A stretch of 64,000 nucleotides of DNA from Rhodococcus marinonascens NBRC 14363. Lineage in GTDB: Bacteria > Actinomycetota > Actinomycetes > Mycobacteriales > Mycobacteriaceae. Location: contig NZ_BCXB01000009.1 in NCBI RefSeq assembly GCF_001894885.1, forward strand, positions 108,957 through 172,956. Reading direction: 5' to 3'. The position numbers were made by a program, and so were the translations under genes. A model generated the notes under the pieces. The model did not search any database and was not told where the DNA came from. It saw nothing but the letters and a program-made list of their open reading frames with translations. The number at the start of each line of letters is the position of its first letter. The stretch's first letter is position 1. Shown in pieces: positions 27,460 through 36,968 of this stretch.

Positions 27460-29502
27460 GTGAATCGAATCGGGATCGACGTCGGTGGCACATTCACGGA
27501 TGTCGTCATCCTTGATGAGGAGAGCGGACTGGCGCGCTGCTTCAAGGCGGCTACAGACTATCTCCGACCGGCTGAGGGCATCATGGCGGCGTTCGATGCG
27601 GCCGATGTCGACGGCGCCGACGTCAGTCACGTCAAGCTGGGCACCACGCTGGCGGTCAACGCGATCTTGACCCGGCGTGGGGCCTCCACAGGGTTGCTGA
27701 CAACGGCGGGGTTCCGGGACGTCTTGGAGATCCGCCGCACCCACCGGGAGCGCCTCTTTGACCTCTATGAGACTATCCCGGCACCGCTGGTGCCCCGACA
27801 CCTGCGCAAGGAGGTCGACGAGCGGGTCGACAGCTCGGGCAAGATCATCACGGAAATTGATGAAGATGGCGTACGTGCCGCGTGGCGTGAGTTGCGCGAG
27901 CAAGGGGTGACCGCGATCGGGATCTCCTTTCTGTTCTCTTTCCGCAACCCTGCCAACGAGCTGCGGGTGCGGGAGATCATCCTCGAGGAGGGCGGCGCCG
28001 AGGCGGTGTTCTGCTCCAGCGAGGTGCTACCGGTGTTGCGAGAGTACGAGCGGACGTCGACGACTGTCGCAGCGGCGTTTGTTGCCCCGGTGGTGCGCAA
28101 CTTTGTCAGCCGCCTCAGCGCAGAACTCGAACAGCGCGGCGTTTCTTCGAGTCGGCTGTCGGTCATGACCAACTCCGGTGGGGCGCTTGGGGCCCGCGCG
28201 GCTGCGGGATCACCCATCCCGATTCTGTTGTCCGGGCCTGCCGGGGGAGTGTCGGCGGCGCGTTGGCTGGCAGCCCAGGCCGGCAAACCCGACGTGGTGA
28301 CTCTCGATATGGGAGGCACCAGCTGTGATGTGTCGGGTGTGCAGGGCGGTGTCCCCGATGAGCGCCTGGACATGAGTGTGGGTGGGCTGGACATCGTCTA
28401 CCCCACACTCGACCTGCACACCATTGGTGCAGGTGGCGGCTCCATCGCGTGGTTGGATACTGGCGGGGCGCTGCGGGTGGGTCCGGTCTCGGCGGGCAGC
28501 GCACCCGGGCCGGCTTGCTACGGACGGGGCGGAACCCAACCCACCGTCACCGACGCGAACCTGGTGTTGGGACGCTACGACGAGGGGACACCGCTGGGTG
28601 GTCACCTGAATCTTGATCTTGCCGCCGCGCGTGAGGCCATCGAGCACCAAATCGCCCAGCCGATGGGTATCAGCATCGAAAAGGCCGCGACCGGGATCGT
28701 GCGGCTGGTCAACGCGGCGATGGTCAATGCGGTGCGGACGATCTCGGTGCAGCGCGGACGTGATCCGCGCTGGTATGCGCTGGCCCCGTTCGGTGGCGGA
28801 GGGCCGGTCCACGCTCTTGATATCGCCGATCAGCTCGGCATCACCACGGTGGTCGTACCACCGTTTCCCGGTTGCACGTCGGCATTTGGTGCGATTCTGG
28901 CCGCGCCGCGCCGCGACACACTGCGGTCGATCAATAGGCCCTTGGCCGGTCTCGATGTTGCGTTGGTGGGTATGACAGTGGCTGATCTCGTCAGGGAAGT
29001 GAGTGGTCTGCTCGCCGGGGAGGGCTACGACCGCTCGCTGGTTGACTTAGCGTTGTGGGCCAGCCTGCACTACGCCGGACAGGCACACGAGTTGGTGGTG
29101 CGCCATGGCGGTCTGCAGGTCAGCGCGGAGTCCCTCAGCGCGCTTGCAACCGCGTTCGGTGCGGCCCACGAACGTCAGTACGGCCACCACTTCGACGATG
29201 TTGCGGTCGAATTGGTCACCCTGCGAGTCACCGGCATCGCGCACCAGCCCAACCCCAACGTGTCCTGGGAGTGGGCCGAGGTGGACTGCAGCAACGATGG
29301 GCAGACGCGCCAGGTGTACTTCGAGTCGATCGATCGGTTCACCGAGACTCGGGTGGTCGGCCGCGGGGGGCTGGTGGTGGGGGAGCGACTTCCTGGTCCG
29401 GCGGTGCTGCACCAGGAGGACGCCACGACACTGGTCCCCCCTGGCTGGTTGGCGCTGCGAGACACCGGCGGATGCCTGCTGATCACGAAGGAAGAACCAT
29501 GA
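27460..29502 (+). CDS. hyuA: Hydantoinase/oxoprolinase family protein, subunit A
   Basis: ATP-dependent hydantoinase/5-oxoprolinase-type subunit, 680 residues, opening with the ATPase motif RIGIDVGGTFTDVVILDE. The second phosphate-binding region is VTLDMGGTSCDVS, and GAGGGSIAW and NAVRTISVQRGRDPRWYALAPFGGGGPVHA-type segments (key part FGGGGPVHA) are typical. With HyuB it hydrolyses cyclic amides (hydantoins, 5-oxoproline) or carboxylates ketones; the exact substrate is not visible. GTG 27460. Its stop overlaps the hyuB ATG. An integrase remnant follows the pair, so it may have been acquired. Confidence 0.93.
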   Translation: MNRIGIDVGGTFTDVVILDEESGLARCFKAATDYLRPAEGIMAAFDAADVDGADVSHVKLGTTLAVNAILTRRGASTGLLTTAGFRDVLEIRRTHRERLFDLYETIPAPLVPRHLRKEVDERVDSSGKIITEIDEDGVRAAWRELREQGVTAIGISFLFSFRNPANELRVREIILEEGGAEAVFCSSEVLPVLREYERTSTTVAAAFVAPVVRNFVSRLSAELEQRGVSSSRLSVMTNSGGALGARAAAGSPIPILLSGPAGGVSAARWLAAQAGKPDVVTLDMGGTSCDVSGVQGGVPDERLDMSVGGLDIVYPTLDLHTIGAGGGSIAWLDTGGALRVGPVSAGSAPGPACYGRGGTQPTVTDANLVLGRYDEGTPLGGHLNLDLAAAREAIEHQIAQPMGISIEKAATGIVRLVNAAMVNAVRTISVQRGRDPRWYALAPFGGGGPVHALDIADQLGITTVVVPPFPGCTSAFGAILAAPRRDTLRSINRPLAGLDVALVGMTVADLVREVSGLLAGEGYDRSLVDLALWASLHYAGQAHELVVRHGGLQVSAESLSALATAFGAAHERQYGHHFDDVAVELVTLRVTGIAHQPNPNVSWEWAEVDCSNDGQTRQVYFESIDRFTETRVVGRGGLVVGERLPGPAVLHQEDATTLVPPGWLALRDTGGCLLITKEEP

Positions 29503-31301
29503 TCCCCACGACGATGGACCCGTTCACCCTGCAGGTCATCGGTCACGCGCTGATTTCGATCTCCCGCGAGATGGGGGTCACACTGTCGAGGACGTCGTGC
29601 TCGCCGATCTTCAACGAAGGCAACGACTACTCCTGCGCGATCTTCGACGCGCACGGTCAGATGGTGACGCACGGTGAGTTCCTGCCCATCCACCTGGGAT
29701 CCATGGTGTTCGCCACCAAGGCGGTGACCGATGCGTTCGGCACCGAAGGGCTCGGGCGTGGTGACATGGTGGTCTTCAACGACCCCTACCTGGGTGGAAC
29801 CCATCTGCCCGATGTCACTTTCGTGGCGCCGATTTTTCACGACGACGCGCTGCTCGGCTACGCCGTGAACCGCGCGCATCAGCTGGACATCGGGGGAACC
29901 AGCGCGGGGAGCTTCTTTTCCGAAGCGCGCGAGAACTATCAGGAAGGGCTGCGGATCGCGCCCGTCAAGCTGGTGCGCAATGGTGTGCGCGACGAGCATC
30001 TGCTGGAGTTCATCGTCGGCAACACCCGGCTGCCCGACCAACTGCGAGTGGATTTCGAGGCCCAGATGTCGGCCAACCGCACCGCCATCCGTCGGCTGAT
30101 CGAGCTCGCAGAACGCTACAGCGCGACCCAGGTGCAGGCCGCAATGACGCTGATCCTCGACCAGTCCGAGCATCGCACCCGCCAAGCGATCAGGCGGTTG
30201 GCCGACGGTGAATACCACGCGCAGGATTTCATTGACAATGACGGCATCACCGACGTCCCCCGCGTCATCAACATCACGGTGCGTATCAACGGCGATGAGG
30301 CCGAGGTCGACTTCACCGGGTCCTCAGAGCAAGTCGAGGGCCCGCTCAACAGCGTGCTGGGCTGCACCTGTGCAGGGGTGTACATGGTGTTCCAGGCGGC
30401 TACCGACCCCGATATCGAACCCAACGTCGGCTGCTACCGCCCCATCAAGATCTTCGCGCCCGAGGGCACGATCGTGAACCCGCGATTCCCCGCGGCGTGC
30501 ACCGGCGGCACCGAGACCACCATCGTCGTCCACAACACCATGTTCCGGGCACTGGCAAGCATCCCCCGATCCGAGGACGGCGGGCCACGAGTAGTGGCCT
30601 GCGATCAGGGATCGGGGAACAACAAGATCATCAGTGGCACAGACCCGCGCTCCGGGCGCAAGTATGTGCTCTACGAATATCCGGAGGGCGGGTGGGGCGC
30701 GGGCCGTGACCGCGATGGCCACAACGCCGTCTGGTCCATCGTCGGCAATATCTCGAACGTGCCGGTGGAGGTTGTCGAAGACCAGTATCCGGTGCGTGTG
30801 GAGCGCTACGAGCTGCGTTCCGACAGTGGAGGGCCGGGTATCCACCGCGGCGGCCTCGGAATCAGGCGTGATCTCCGCGTTTTGGGTCACGACGCCACGG
30901 TCTCGATCCTGGGTGACCGGGTGCGGGTACCGCCGTGGGGCTTCGAGGATGGGTTGGCCGGCGCTCCCGCGTCTTACACCGTCGATCCGGAAGAACCCCA
31001 ACAGCGCTCTGCCGCACCTGAATTCGGCAGCAAGGCCTACAACCTGGCGCTCGGAGCCGGTGAGGTCATTTCGCAGTGCACTGCAGGAGGTGGTGGCTGG
31101 GGTGACCCGGCCAAGCGTCCGCCCGAGGCGGTAGCCGCCGACGTATTGGCCGGATACGTCTCATCGCAGCAGGCCAGGGAGGTCTATCTGGTGGTCCTGT
31201 CCGAGGATGGTCAGGTCGACACCGACGCGACGCTGGTGCTGCGCGCCGAGCAGAGCAAAGCGAGAGAAACGAGGGCAGCGCCTGACAACACTCAGGTATA
31301 G
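29499..31301 (+). CDS. hyuB: Hydantoinase/oxoprolinase family protein, subunit B
   Basis: HyuB/5-oxoprolinase B-type subunit, 600 residues. Family landmarks are MGVTLSRTSCSPIFNEGNDYS near residue 30 (SPIFNEGNDYS), HGEFLPIHLG, FNDPYLGGTHLPD, the late VACDQGSGN, and the C-terminal glycine-rich TAGGGGWGDP. ATG 29499 overlaps the hyuA stop, implying equimolar translation of the complex. No hydantoin racemase, carbamoylase or transporter of that pathway lies beside it; only the ABC transporter 3 kb upstream could be related, and it is read in the opposite direction. Confidence 0.93.
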   Translation: MIPTTMDPFTLQVIGHALISISREMGVTLSRTSCSPIFNEGNDYSCAIFDAHGQMVTHGEFLPIHLGSMVFATKAVTDAFGTEGLGRGDMVVFNDPYLGGTHLPDVTFVAPIFHDDALLGYAVNRAHQLDIGGTSAGSFFSEARENYQEGLRIAPVKLVRNGVRDEHLLEFIVGNTRLPDQLRVDFEAQMSANRTAIRRLIELAERYSATQVQAAMTLILDQSEHRTRQAIRRLADGEYHAQDFIDNDGITDVPRVINITVRINGDEAEVDFTGSSEQVEGPLNSVLGCTCAGVYMVFQAATDPDIEPNVGCYRPIKIFAPEGTIVNPRFPAACTGGTETTIVVHNTMFRALASIPRSEDGGPRVVACDQGSGNNKIISGTDPRSGRKYVLYEYPEGGWGAGRDRDGHNAVWSIVGNISNVPVEVVEDQYPVRVERYELRSDSGGPGIHRGGLGIRRDLRVLGHDATVSILGDRVRVPPWGFEDGLAGAPASYTVDPEEPQQRSAAPEFGSKAYNLALGAGEVISQCTAGGGGWGDPAKRPPEAVAADVLAGYVSSQQAREVYLVVLSEDGQVDTDATLVLRAEQSKARETRAAPDNTQV

Positions 31302-31350
31302 CACCACACGGCGAAAACTACTGCTGCCCAATCTGGTGAAATAGAAATCA

Positions 31351-31387
31351 CAGTGCGAGCACAAAATGCAGTGCGAGGACATCAATG
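31351..31387. repeat. Direct repeat between hyuB and the integrase remnant
   Basis: CAGTGCGAGCACAAAATG (31351-31368) is followed immediately by CAGTGCGAGGACATCAATG (31369-31387), with 15 of 18 positions shared. It may be a small duplication or a remnant of an attachment or operator site at the island edge. Confidence 0.55.
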
Positions 31388-31423
31388 CACTACGCCACCT
31401 GACCTGAGCTTATTCACGACGCC

Positions 31424-31981
31424 ATGCCCAACAACTTGCAGGCGGCCGTGCTGCTCGGGGCGTTCGCAGGTCTGCGCATCGCCGTGGTGTCGGCGTTGAA
31501 GGTGGCCGATGTCGATTTCGTGCGGGGTGTGGTCTACCTCAAGAATCAGTGGCCGGAGGACCCGTTGAGGACGAAGGGAAGTAGCACACCGATCCCGGTG
31601 CCCCGTGAGTTGACGGTTATGCTGTCGGCCTCATTCCGACAATGGCCGGGGAATGCATCGTCACCGACGGCGCTGGTGGACCGGCGCCGCCATGGATCAT
31701 CGAGCGGGCGCTCCGGAATGCGAAAGAGGTTGATCCTGGGGGGTTCCGGAGGAATTCAGTTTTCACGACCTCCGCCACTATCTCGTCTCGTTGCTGATCT
31801 CCAAGGGTGCGGATATCAAGACCGTTCAGGCGAGGATGCGGCACGCAAGCTCGACCACGACGCTCAACATGTACAGCCACTTGTGGCCGGACGCAGACGA
31901 GTCCACCCGAACCGCCATCGGTGAAGTTCTGGCGGAACGAATGGACTCGTCTGGTGTGTCTGCGGACAGAAACTGTCAGCA
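31424..31981 (+). pseudogene. Tyrosine recombinase (phage integrase) remnant
   Basis: C-terminal catalytic domain of a tyrosine recombinase broken into pieces. Frame one gives LQAAVLLGAFAGLRIAVVSAL, including the catalytic Arg (GLR), but the usual Glu after it is Val. A second frame gives GECIVTDGAGG. A third, from about 31745, gives EFSFHDLRHYL, MRHASSTTTLNMYSHLWPD with the HxxR, second His and nucleophile Tyr. At least two frameshifts and absence of the N-terminal DNA-binding domain show it is dead. It lies between hyuB and the convergent glnA1, marking the edge of probable acquired DNA. The end is approximate. Confidence 0.85.
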
Positions 31982-32015
31982 GCTAGTGTTCGTGCAGCTC
32001 AGAGCGTCCTACGAC

Positions 32016-33452
32016 TCACACGTCGTAGTACAGCTGGAACTCGTACGGGTGCGGACGCAGGTTGACCGGAGCGATTTCCTGCTCGCGCTTGAGTGAGATC
32101 CAGGTCTCGATCAGGTCGGTCGTGAACACGCCACCCTCGGTGAGGTAGTCGTGGTCCGCCTCGAGGCGATCGATGACGGTCGCCAGGCTCGTGGGAGCCT
32201 GCGGGATGTTGCGGGCCTCCTCCGGCGGGAGCTCGTACAGGTCCTTGTCGACCGGAGCCTGCGGTTCGATCTTGTTCTTGATTCCGTCCAGGCCTGCCAT
32301 CATCTGCGCCGCGAAGTTCAGGTAGGGGTTACCCGAGGAGTCGGGGGCGCGGAACTCGAGGCGCTTGGCCTTCGGGTTGTTCCCGGTGATCGGGATACGC
32401 ACGGCTGCCGAGCGGTTGCGCTGGCTGTACACCAGGTTGATGGGGGCCTCGTAGCCCGGCACCAGACGGTGGTACGAGTTGACCGTCGGGTTGGTGAACG
32501 CGAGCAGCGACGGCGCGTGGTGCAGGATGCCGCCGATGTAGTGACGAGCCATGTCGGACAGGCCCGCGTAGCCGGCCTCGTCGTGGAACAGCGGCTTGCC
32601 GTCTTTCCACAGCGACTGGTGCACGTGCATGCCCGAGCCGTTGTCGCCGAAGAGCGGCTTCGGCATGAAGGTGGCGGACTTGCCGTGCTGCCATGCGGTG
32701 TTCTTCACGATGTACTTGAACAGCTGCAGGTCGTCCGCAGCCGCGAGCAGCGTGTTGTACTTGTAGTTGATCTCCGCCTGGCCTGCGGTACCCACCTCGT
32801 GGTGGCCGCGCTCGAGGTCGAAACCGGCGTTCTGCAGGTTGGTGGAGATCTCGTCGCGGAGGTCGACGTAGTGGTCGTACGGCGCGACGGGGAAGTAGCC
32901 ACCCTTGGGGCGGACCTTGTACCCCAGGTTCGGGCTGCCGTCGGCATTCATCTCGGCGCCGGTGTTCCAGGACGCGGACACGGAGTCGATCTCGTAGAAC
33001 GAGCCGTTTATCCGCGAGTCGTACCGGATCGAGTCGAAGATGTAGAACTCCGCCTCGGCGCCGAAGAACGCGGTGTCGGCGATGCCGGTCGACGTCAGGT
33101 ATTCCTCGGCCTTGCGGGCGACATTGCGCGGGTCGCGGCTGTACGACTCACGCGTGAACGGGTCGTGGACGAAGAAGTTGACGTTCAGCGTCTTGGCGGC
33201 ACGGAACGTGTCGATCTGCGCGGTGGAGACGTCGGGCAGGAGCATCATGTCCGACTCGTGGATCGACTGGAAGCCGCGGACGGACGAACCGTCGAACGCG
33301 AGACCGTCCTCGAAGACATCCAGGTTGAACGCGGAGGCCGGGATCGAGAAGTGCTGCTGGACGCCCGGCAGATCACTGAACCGGATGTCGACGTACTCGA
33401 CGTTCTCTTCCTTGATGAACTTAATGACCTCTTCGGCCGTGGTGAAGGCCAC
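32016..33452 (-). CDS. glnA: Glutamine synthetase type I (GlnA1)
   Basis: Main ammonium-assimilating glutamine synthetase, 478 residues, GSI-beta type. The latch loop is [11 protein letters not shown]. Catalytic segments include [30 protein letters not shown] (HHEVG part), [24 protein letters not shown] and [15 protein letters not shown]. The C-terminal NLRPHPYEF carries the tyrosine adenylylated by GlnE. GTG 33452. The upstream region holds four evenly spaced GlnR half-sites (33527-33564), so control at both transcription and enzyme level is expected. In M. tuberculosis glnA1 and glnE are neighbours; here about 9 kb intervene. Confidence 0.98.
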   Translation of the reverse strand: MAFTTAEEVIKFIKEENVEYVDIRFSDLPGVQQHFSIPASAFNLDVFEDGLAFDGSSVRGFQSIHESDMMLLPDVSTAQIDTFRAAKTLNVNFFVHDPFTRESYSRDPRNVARKAEEYLTSTGIADTAFFGAEAEFYIFDSIRYDSRINGSFYEIDSVSASWNTGAEMNADGSPNLGYKVRPKGGYFPVAPYDHYVDLRDEISTNLQNAGFDLERGHHEVGTAGQAEINYKYNTLLAAADDLQLFKYIVKNTAWQHGKSATFMPKPLFGDNGSGMHVHQSLWKDGKPLFHDEAGYAGLSDMARHYIGGILHHAPSLLAFTNPTVNSYHRLVPGYEAPINLVYSQRNRSAAVRIPITGNNPKAKRLEFRAPDSSGNPYLNFAAQMMAGLDGIKNKIEPQAPVDKDLYELPPEEARNIPQAPTSLATVIDRLEADHDYLTEGGVFTTDLIETWISLKREQEIAPVNLRPHPYEFQLYYDV

Positions 33453-33526
33453 GCTTGTTGCTCCTTAAGTCGCTTCAGCCAGGTGAGTACTGGCGAATTC
33501 GTCGAGCCAAACCGTAGGGACTTGGT

Positions 33527-33564
33527 GTTGCCCGCCGGTCAACCTTTTGTTTCGCCCGTGTTAC
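33527..33564 (-). promoter_or_regulatory. GlnR-type tandem operator upstream of glnA1
   Basis: On the minus strand four pentamers follow each other with exact 6-base gaps: GTAAC, GAAAC, TTGAC, GCAAC. This matches the actinobacterial GlnR a-b-a-b pattern (gTnAc-n6-GaAAc repeated); the first pair is a perfect match and the second pair has one mismatch in each box. It lies 75-112 bases before the glnA1 GTG, where the promoter should be. Nitrogen-dependent control is inferred; no GlnR gene is in the window. Confidence 0.75.
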
Positions 33565-33663
33565 ACATCGAATCTTCCTGGGCTTTTTCACCGGATGTGA
33601 CCGCGTACACAGCCAATAACTCCGGTTGAAGTCCTCGGAGACGAGACGCCTATCCTTGACAGC

Positions 33664-34140
33664 ATGGCACGAATCACCGGATCCTGGCTCTCCGGACCCT
33701 TGGCTGCGCTGCCGGACGGTGCGGACGAAATGAAGCAGTCTTACCGGGGTGAACGCCTCGGTTTGCAGCCGGCGGGGCCCGGCGCACTCGCGAGCACGGG
33801 CCGCCGTCTTGCGGCGCTGATGATCGACTGGGTGTCGTCGGCGGGCATCGCCGCGCTGATCATCGGCGACAACTTCTTCGAAGGTCCGTTCTCGACCGTC
33901 ACGTTGGCCGTGTGGTTCGTGATCGGCATAGCGACGGTGACACTGTTTTCGTTCACACCGGGACAGTTCTGCCTCGGATTGCACGTCGCGCGCATCGACG
34001 GACCGGTGCGCGTCGGCTTCGTTCGCGCGCTGGTACGGCAGGCCCTGCTCGTGTTCGTGGTGCCGGGAACTATCACGGACGCCGACGGCAGGGGCATGCA
34101 GGACCGGGGCACCGGTACCGCGCTGGTACGCACACGCTGA
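33664..34140 (+). CDS. RDD-family membrane protein
   Basis: A 158-residue inner-membrane protein with the RDD signature variant STGRRLAALMIDW (Arg and Asp of the name present) and two hydrophobic segments, SSAGIAALII and TLAVWFVIGIATVTLFSF. It has a C-terminal LVRQALLVFVVPG stretch and ends QDRGTGTALVRTR as in family members. The role is unknown; RDD proteins have been linked to ion transport. ATG 33664. It occupies the same place as the small RDD gene next to glnA1 in M. tuberculosis. It is divergent from glnA1 and converges on the DUF4191 gene. Confidence 0.9.
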   Translation: MARITGSWLSGPLAALPDGADEMKQSYRGERLGLQPAGPGALASTGRRLAALMIDWVSSAGIAALIIGDNFFEGPFSTVTLAVWFVIGIATVTLFSFTPGQFCLGLHVARIDGPVRVGFVRALVRQALLVFVVPGTITDADGRGMQDRGTGTALVRTR

Positions 34141-34177
34141 CCTGACATCGGACCCCACGTGGCTGACGAAGCAGCAA

Positions 34178-34936
34178 CTAGCGGCGGCGGATGGTGCGCT
34201 GCACGCCACGCATCTTCGCGCCGGCGGGCATCGGACCCTTGGGCAGTGCGGCGCCGCCACCGCGGCTGCTGAGCGCCGCGAGCCGCGACTCGATGGCGTC
34301 CATCCGCTTGTTGTCGATGTTCTTCGGAAGCTTGTTCAGACGCCTCTGCAATTGGGACAGCGGAACCTGGCCCTCGTCGTTGCCGATGACGAAGTCGTAG
34401 ATCGGGGTGTCGCCGACCAAGCGGGCAGCCTTCTTCTTCTCTTGGGCCAGAAGCGATTTGACGCGTTGCGGCGATCCCTCGGCGACGAGGATGATACCGG
34501 GACGGCCGATCACGCGGTGAACGGCGTCGAGTTGAGTAGTGCCCGCGATGGCACTGGTGACGCGCCAGGAGCCCTGCATGTTGTCGAGCGCCCACGCCGC
34601 CGCGCCGGCTTGGCCTTCAGCCTTGCCGTAGACCGTCTTCTGCACCCGTCGACCGAAGATGATGAACGCACCGAGTACGCCGAGCATGAGACCGAACGGC
34701 AGGAGGAACCACTGGATGCCCCAGATCAGACCGACGAGGAAGAACACCACCGCCAGTCCGATGAGCGTGCCGAGCATGATCGGCAGAAGCAGCTTGTCTT
34801 CCTTGCGCTGCATCTGGAATGCCTGCCAGAGCTGAGTTCTGCGTTCTTTCGACGCCTGCCTGCGGGCTGCCTTGGCGGCTGCCTTTGCTTCTTTGCTGGG
34901 TTTGCCCGCTTTGCCGGATTTACTGCCGTTCGCCAT
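34178..34936 (-). CDS. DUF4191 family membrane protein
   Basis: A 252-residue protein with a very basic N-terminus (SGKAGKPSKEAKAAAKAARR within the first 30 residues), two adjacent membrane helices (about 50-105), and a cytoplasmic C-terminal half containing VIGRPGIILVAEG and LAQEKKKAARL. The family is restricted to actinobacteria (Rv2219-like) and sits beside lipA. Function unknown. ATG 34936. The RDD gene ends 37 bases away on the other strand. Confidence 0.88.
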   Translation of the reverse strand: MANGSKSGKAGKPSKEAKAAAKAARRQASKERRTQLWQAFQMQRKEDKLLLPIMLGTLIGLAVVFFLVGLIWGIQWFLLPFGLMLGVLGAFIIFGRRVQKTVYGKAEGQAGAAAWALDNMQGSWRVTSAIAGTTQLDAVHRVIGRPGIILVAEGSPQRVKSLLAQEKKKAARLVGDTPIYDFVIGNDEGQVPLSQLQRRLNKLPKNIDNKRMDAIESRLAALSSRGGGAALPKGPMPAGAKMRGVQRTIRRR

Positions 34937-35009
34937 GCTGTTCAGGATACGTCCCTAGCCGTTCGCGGTAGTGACCCGTCCCATGTCGATCACCGCACAC
35001 GCGGCGCGG

Positions 35010-36020
35010 TCAGTGGGCGAGGCGGGCCAGGACAGAACTTGCCTCCTGCGAAGCGCTACCGCCTTCGGCGAGATGTTCCTGGCCTGCAGGCAATTCGCGA
35101 CCGTGGTGGGCCATCGCCTGCGCGTACAGTCGGCCGGCGCGGTATGACGAGCGAACCAGGGGCCCGGCCATCACACCGGCGAACCCGATCTGCGCGGCGG
35201 CCTGTGAGTGCTCGACGAACTCCTCTGGCTTGACCCACCGTTCGACTGGGTGATGCCGCGGGGAGGGGCGCAGGTACTGGGTGATCGTGATGATGTCGCA
35301 GCCCGCGTCGTGTAGATCGTGGAGAGCCTGGGTGACCTCGTCGGGGGTCTCTCCCATCCCGAGGATGAGATTGGACTTGGTGACGAGGTTGTCCTTGCGT
35401 GCGGCGGTGATCACGTCCAGGCTGCGCTGATAGCGGAATGCCGGCCGGATCCGCTTGAAGATGCGGGGCACCGTCTCCACGTTGTGCGCCAAGACCTCCG
35501 GTCGGGTGGCGAACACCTCGGCCAGTTGTTCCGGTTTGGCGTTGAAATCGGGGATCAGCAGTTCGACGCCGGTACCAGGATTGAGTTGGTGGATCAGACG
35601 CACGGTTTCGGCGTAGAGCCAGGCGCCTCCGTCGGGCAGATCGTCGCGTGCGACGCCGGTGATGGTCGAGTACCGCAACCCCATCGCCTGGACGGACTCG
35701 GCGACACGCCGGGGTTCATCGCGATCGAGGTCGTCGGGCTTGCCGGTGTCGATCTGGCAGAAGTCGCAGCGACGGGTGCACTGTTCACCGCCGATCAGGA
35801 ACGTCGCCTCGCGGTCTTCCCAGCATTCGTAGATGTTGGGGCAGCCGGCTTCCTCGCACACGGTGTGCAGGCCCCCGCGCTTCACGAGGCTCTTGAGTTC
35901 GGAATATTCCGGGCCCATCTTGGCCCGGGTCTTGATCCACTTCGGCTTACGTTCGATCGGAGTCTCCGCGTTTCGGATCTCGAGGCGGAGCAGTTTGCGT
36001 CCTTCTGGGGCCACAGTCAC
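35010..36020 (-). CDS. lipA: Lipoyl synthase
   Basis: Radical-SAM enzyme that inserts two sulfurs into protein-bound octanoate to make lipoate, 336 residues. Two Fe-S cluster motifs are visible: the auxiliary [12 protein letters not shown] and the radical-[12 protein letters not shown] (CxxxCxxC, about residues 76-83). The family C-terminal [11 protein letters not shown] with the Arg-Ser-Ser-Tyr ligand motif is present. GTG 36020 was chosen from orthologue start [14 protein letters not shown]. It lies 52 bases after lipB in the same direction. The lipoylated E2 (sucB/dlaT) is encoded 2 kb upstream. Confidence 0.97.
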   Translation of the reverse strand: MTVAPEGRKLLRLEIRNAETPIERKPKWIKTRAKMGPEYSELKSLVKRGGLHTVCEEAGCPNIYECWEDREATFLIGGEQCTRRCDFCQIDTGKPDDLDRDEPRRVAESVQAMGLRYSTITGVARDDLPDGGAWLYAETVRLIHQLNPGTGVELLIPDFNAKPEQLAEVFATRPEVLAHNVETVPRIFKRIRPAFRYQRSLDVITAARKDNLVTKSNLILGMGETPDEVTQALHDLHDAGCDIITITQYLRPSPRHHPVERWVKPEEFVEHSQAAAQIGFAGVMAGPLVRSSYRAGRLYAQAMAHHGRELPAGQEHLAEGGSASQEASSVLARLAH

Positions 36021-36072
36021 GGCACCGATTGTACTCCCGGCGAGGTCTAGCGGAGGCAGGGGAGTGCGCTCG

Positions 36073-36849
36073 TCAGCCGTACTGAACAGTGGTGAAGTTG
36101 AGTGTAGAGGTGGGCTTCGCGGCACCGCCGGTGTCGAACGCGACACGCTCGATGTCGTGTTCGGTGATCGGAAGAGTGCCATCGAGTGCGGCTACGACCG
36201 CTGCCGTGACGGCGTGCTTGACATCCCCGACTGTGACGTCGCGGCCCAACTCGCGAGTGAGCGATGTGACGCCCGCATCGCGGATGCCGCACGGGATGAT
36301 CGCGTCGAATCCGGTGAGTGCGGAGTTGCAGTTGAGTGCGAAACCGTGCAGCGCGACCCGTCGCTGCACGCGAACGCCGATGGCCGCAACCTTGCGCTCG
36401 GGCAGTGGGTGCCCGTTCTCCGACGAGGCAGGCAACCACACGCCCGAGCGCCCGTCGACCCGCCCGCACTCGACACCGAGGTCGGTGCAGACGGTGATCA
36501 GCGCCTGCTCGAGCCTGCGCACGTAACGCACGACGTCCACCGGTTCGGCCAGTTTCACGATCGGGTAGCCAACCAACTGTCCCGGGCCGTGCCAGGTGAT
36601 CTTCCCACCGCGGTCGACGTCGATGACGGGAGTGCCGTCAGTGGGCCGGTCCGCGGGCTCCGTCCGCCGCCCTGCGGTGTAGACGGCAGGGTGTTCGAGC
36701 AGCAGCAGGGTGTCGGCGCCCACGTTCTCAGCCCGCTCTGCCGCGAGTTCGCGTTGGCGGTCCCAGGCGGCGACATAGCCGATCGTGCCGAGGTCTTCGA
36801 CAGCGATCGGAGCCGGGCTGACGCGGGCGGACTGTGGCGCGCTGCTCAT
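36073..36849 (-). CDS. lipB: Octanoyltransferase
   Basis: Transfers octanoate from acyl carrier protein to lipoyl domains, the first step of lipoate assembly. The 258-residue protein has the biotin/lipoate-transferase fold: [28 protein letters not shown], the catalytic Lys in RKVAAIGV and the nucleophilic Cys in IIPCGI. The C-terminus is longer than in E. coli LipB, as usual in actinobacteria. ATG 36849. It is followed by lipA, forming the complete route to lipoyl-E2. Confidence 0.97.
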   Translation of the reverse strand: MSSAPQSARVSPAPIAVEDLGTIGYVAAWDRQRELAAERAENVGADTLLLLEHPAVYTAGRRTEPADRPTDGTPVIDVDRGGKITWHGPGQLVGYPIVKLAEPVDVVRYVRRLEQALITVCTDLGVECGRVDGRSGVWLPASSENGHPLPERKVAAIGVRVQRRVALHGFALNCNSALTGFDAIIPCGIRDAGVTSLTRELGRDVTVGDVKHAVTAAVVAALDGTLPITEHDIERVAFDTGGAAKPTSTLNFTTVQYG

Positions 36850-36896
36850 GCGTTAGAGATTACGCCGGGGAATCGGCGGGGCCACCGTGAGTGAGG

Positions 36897-36968
36897 TCAC
36901 CGGACGAGGGCTGCGGCCGCTCACCGGACGAGGGCTGCGGCCGCTCACCGGACGCGGGCTGCGCCCAG
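36897..36968. repeat. 3 x 24-base tandem repeat at a gene end
   Basis: Two identical 24-base units (TCACCGGACGAGGGCTGCGG then CCGC) and a diverged third. The third unit contains the stop codon and last codons of the TIGR01777 gene on the minus strand. The other two extend into the gap before lipB, each copying the TCA that reads as TGA on that strand. Confidence 0.92.
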
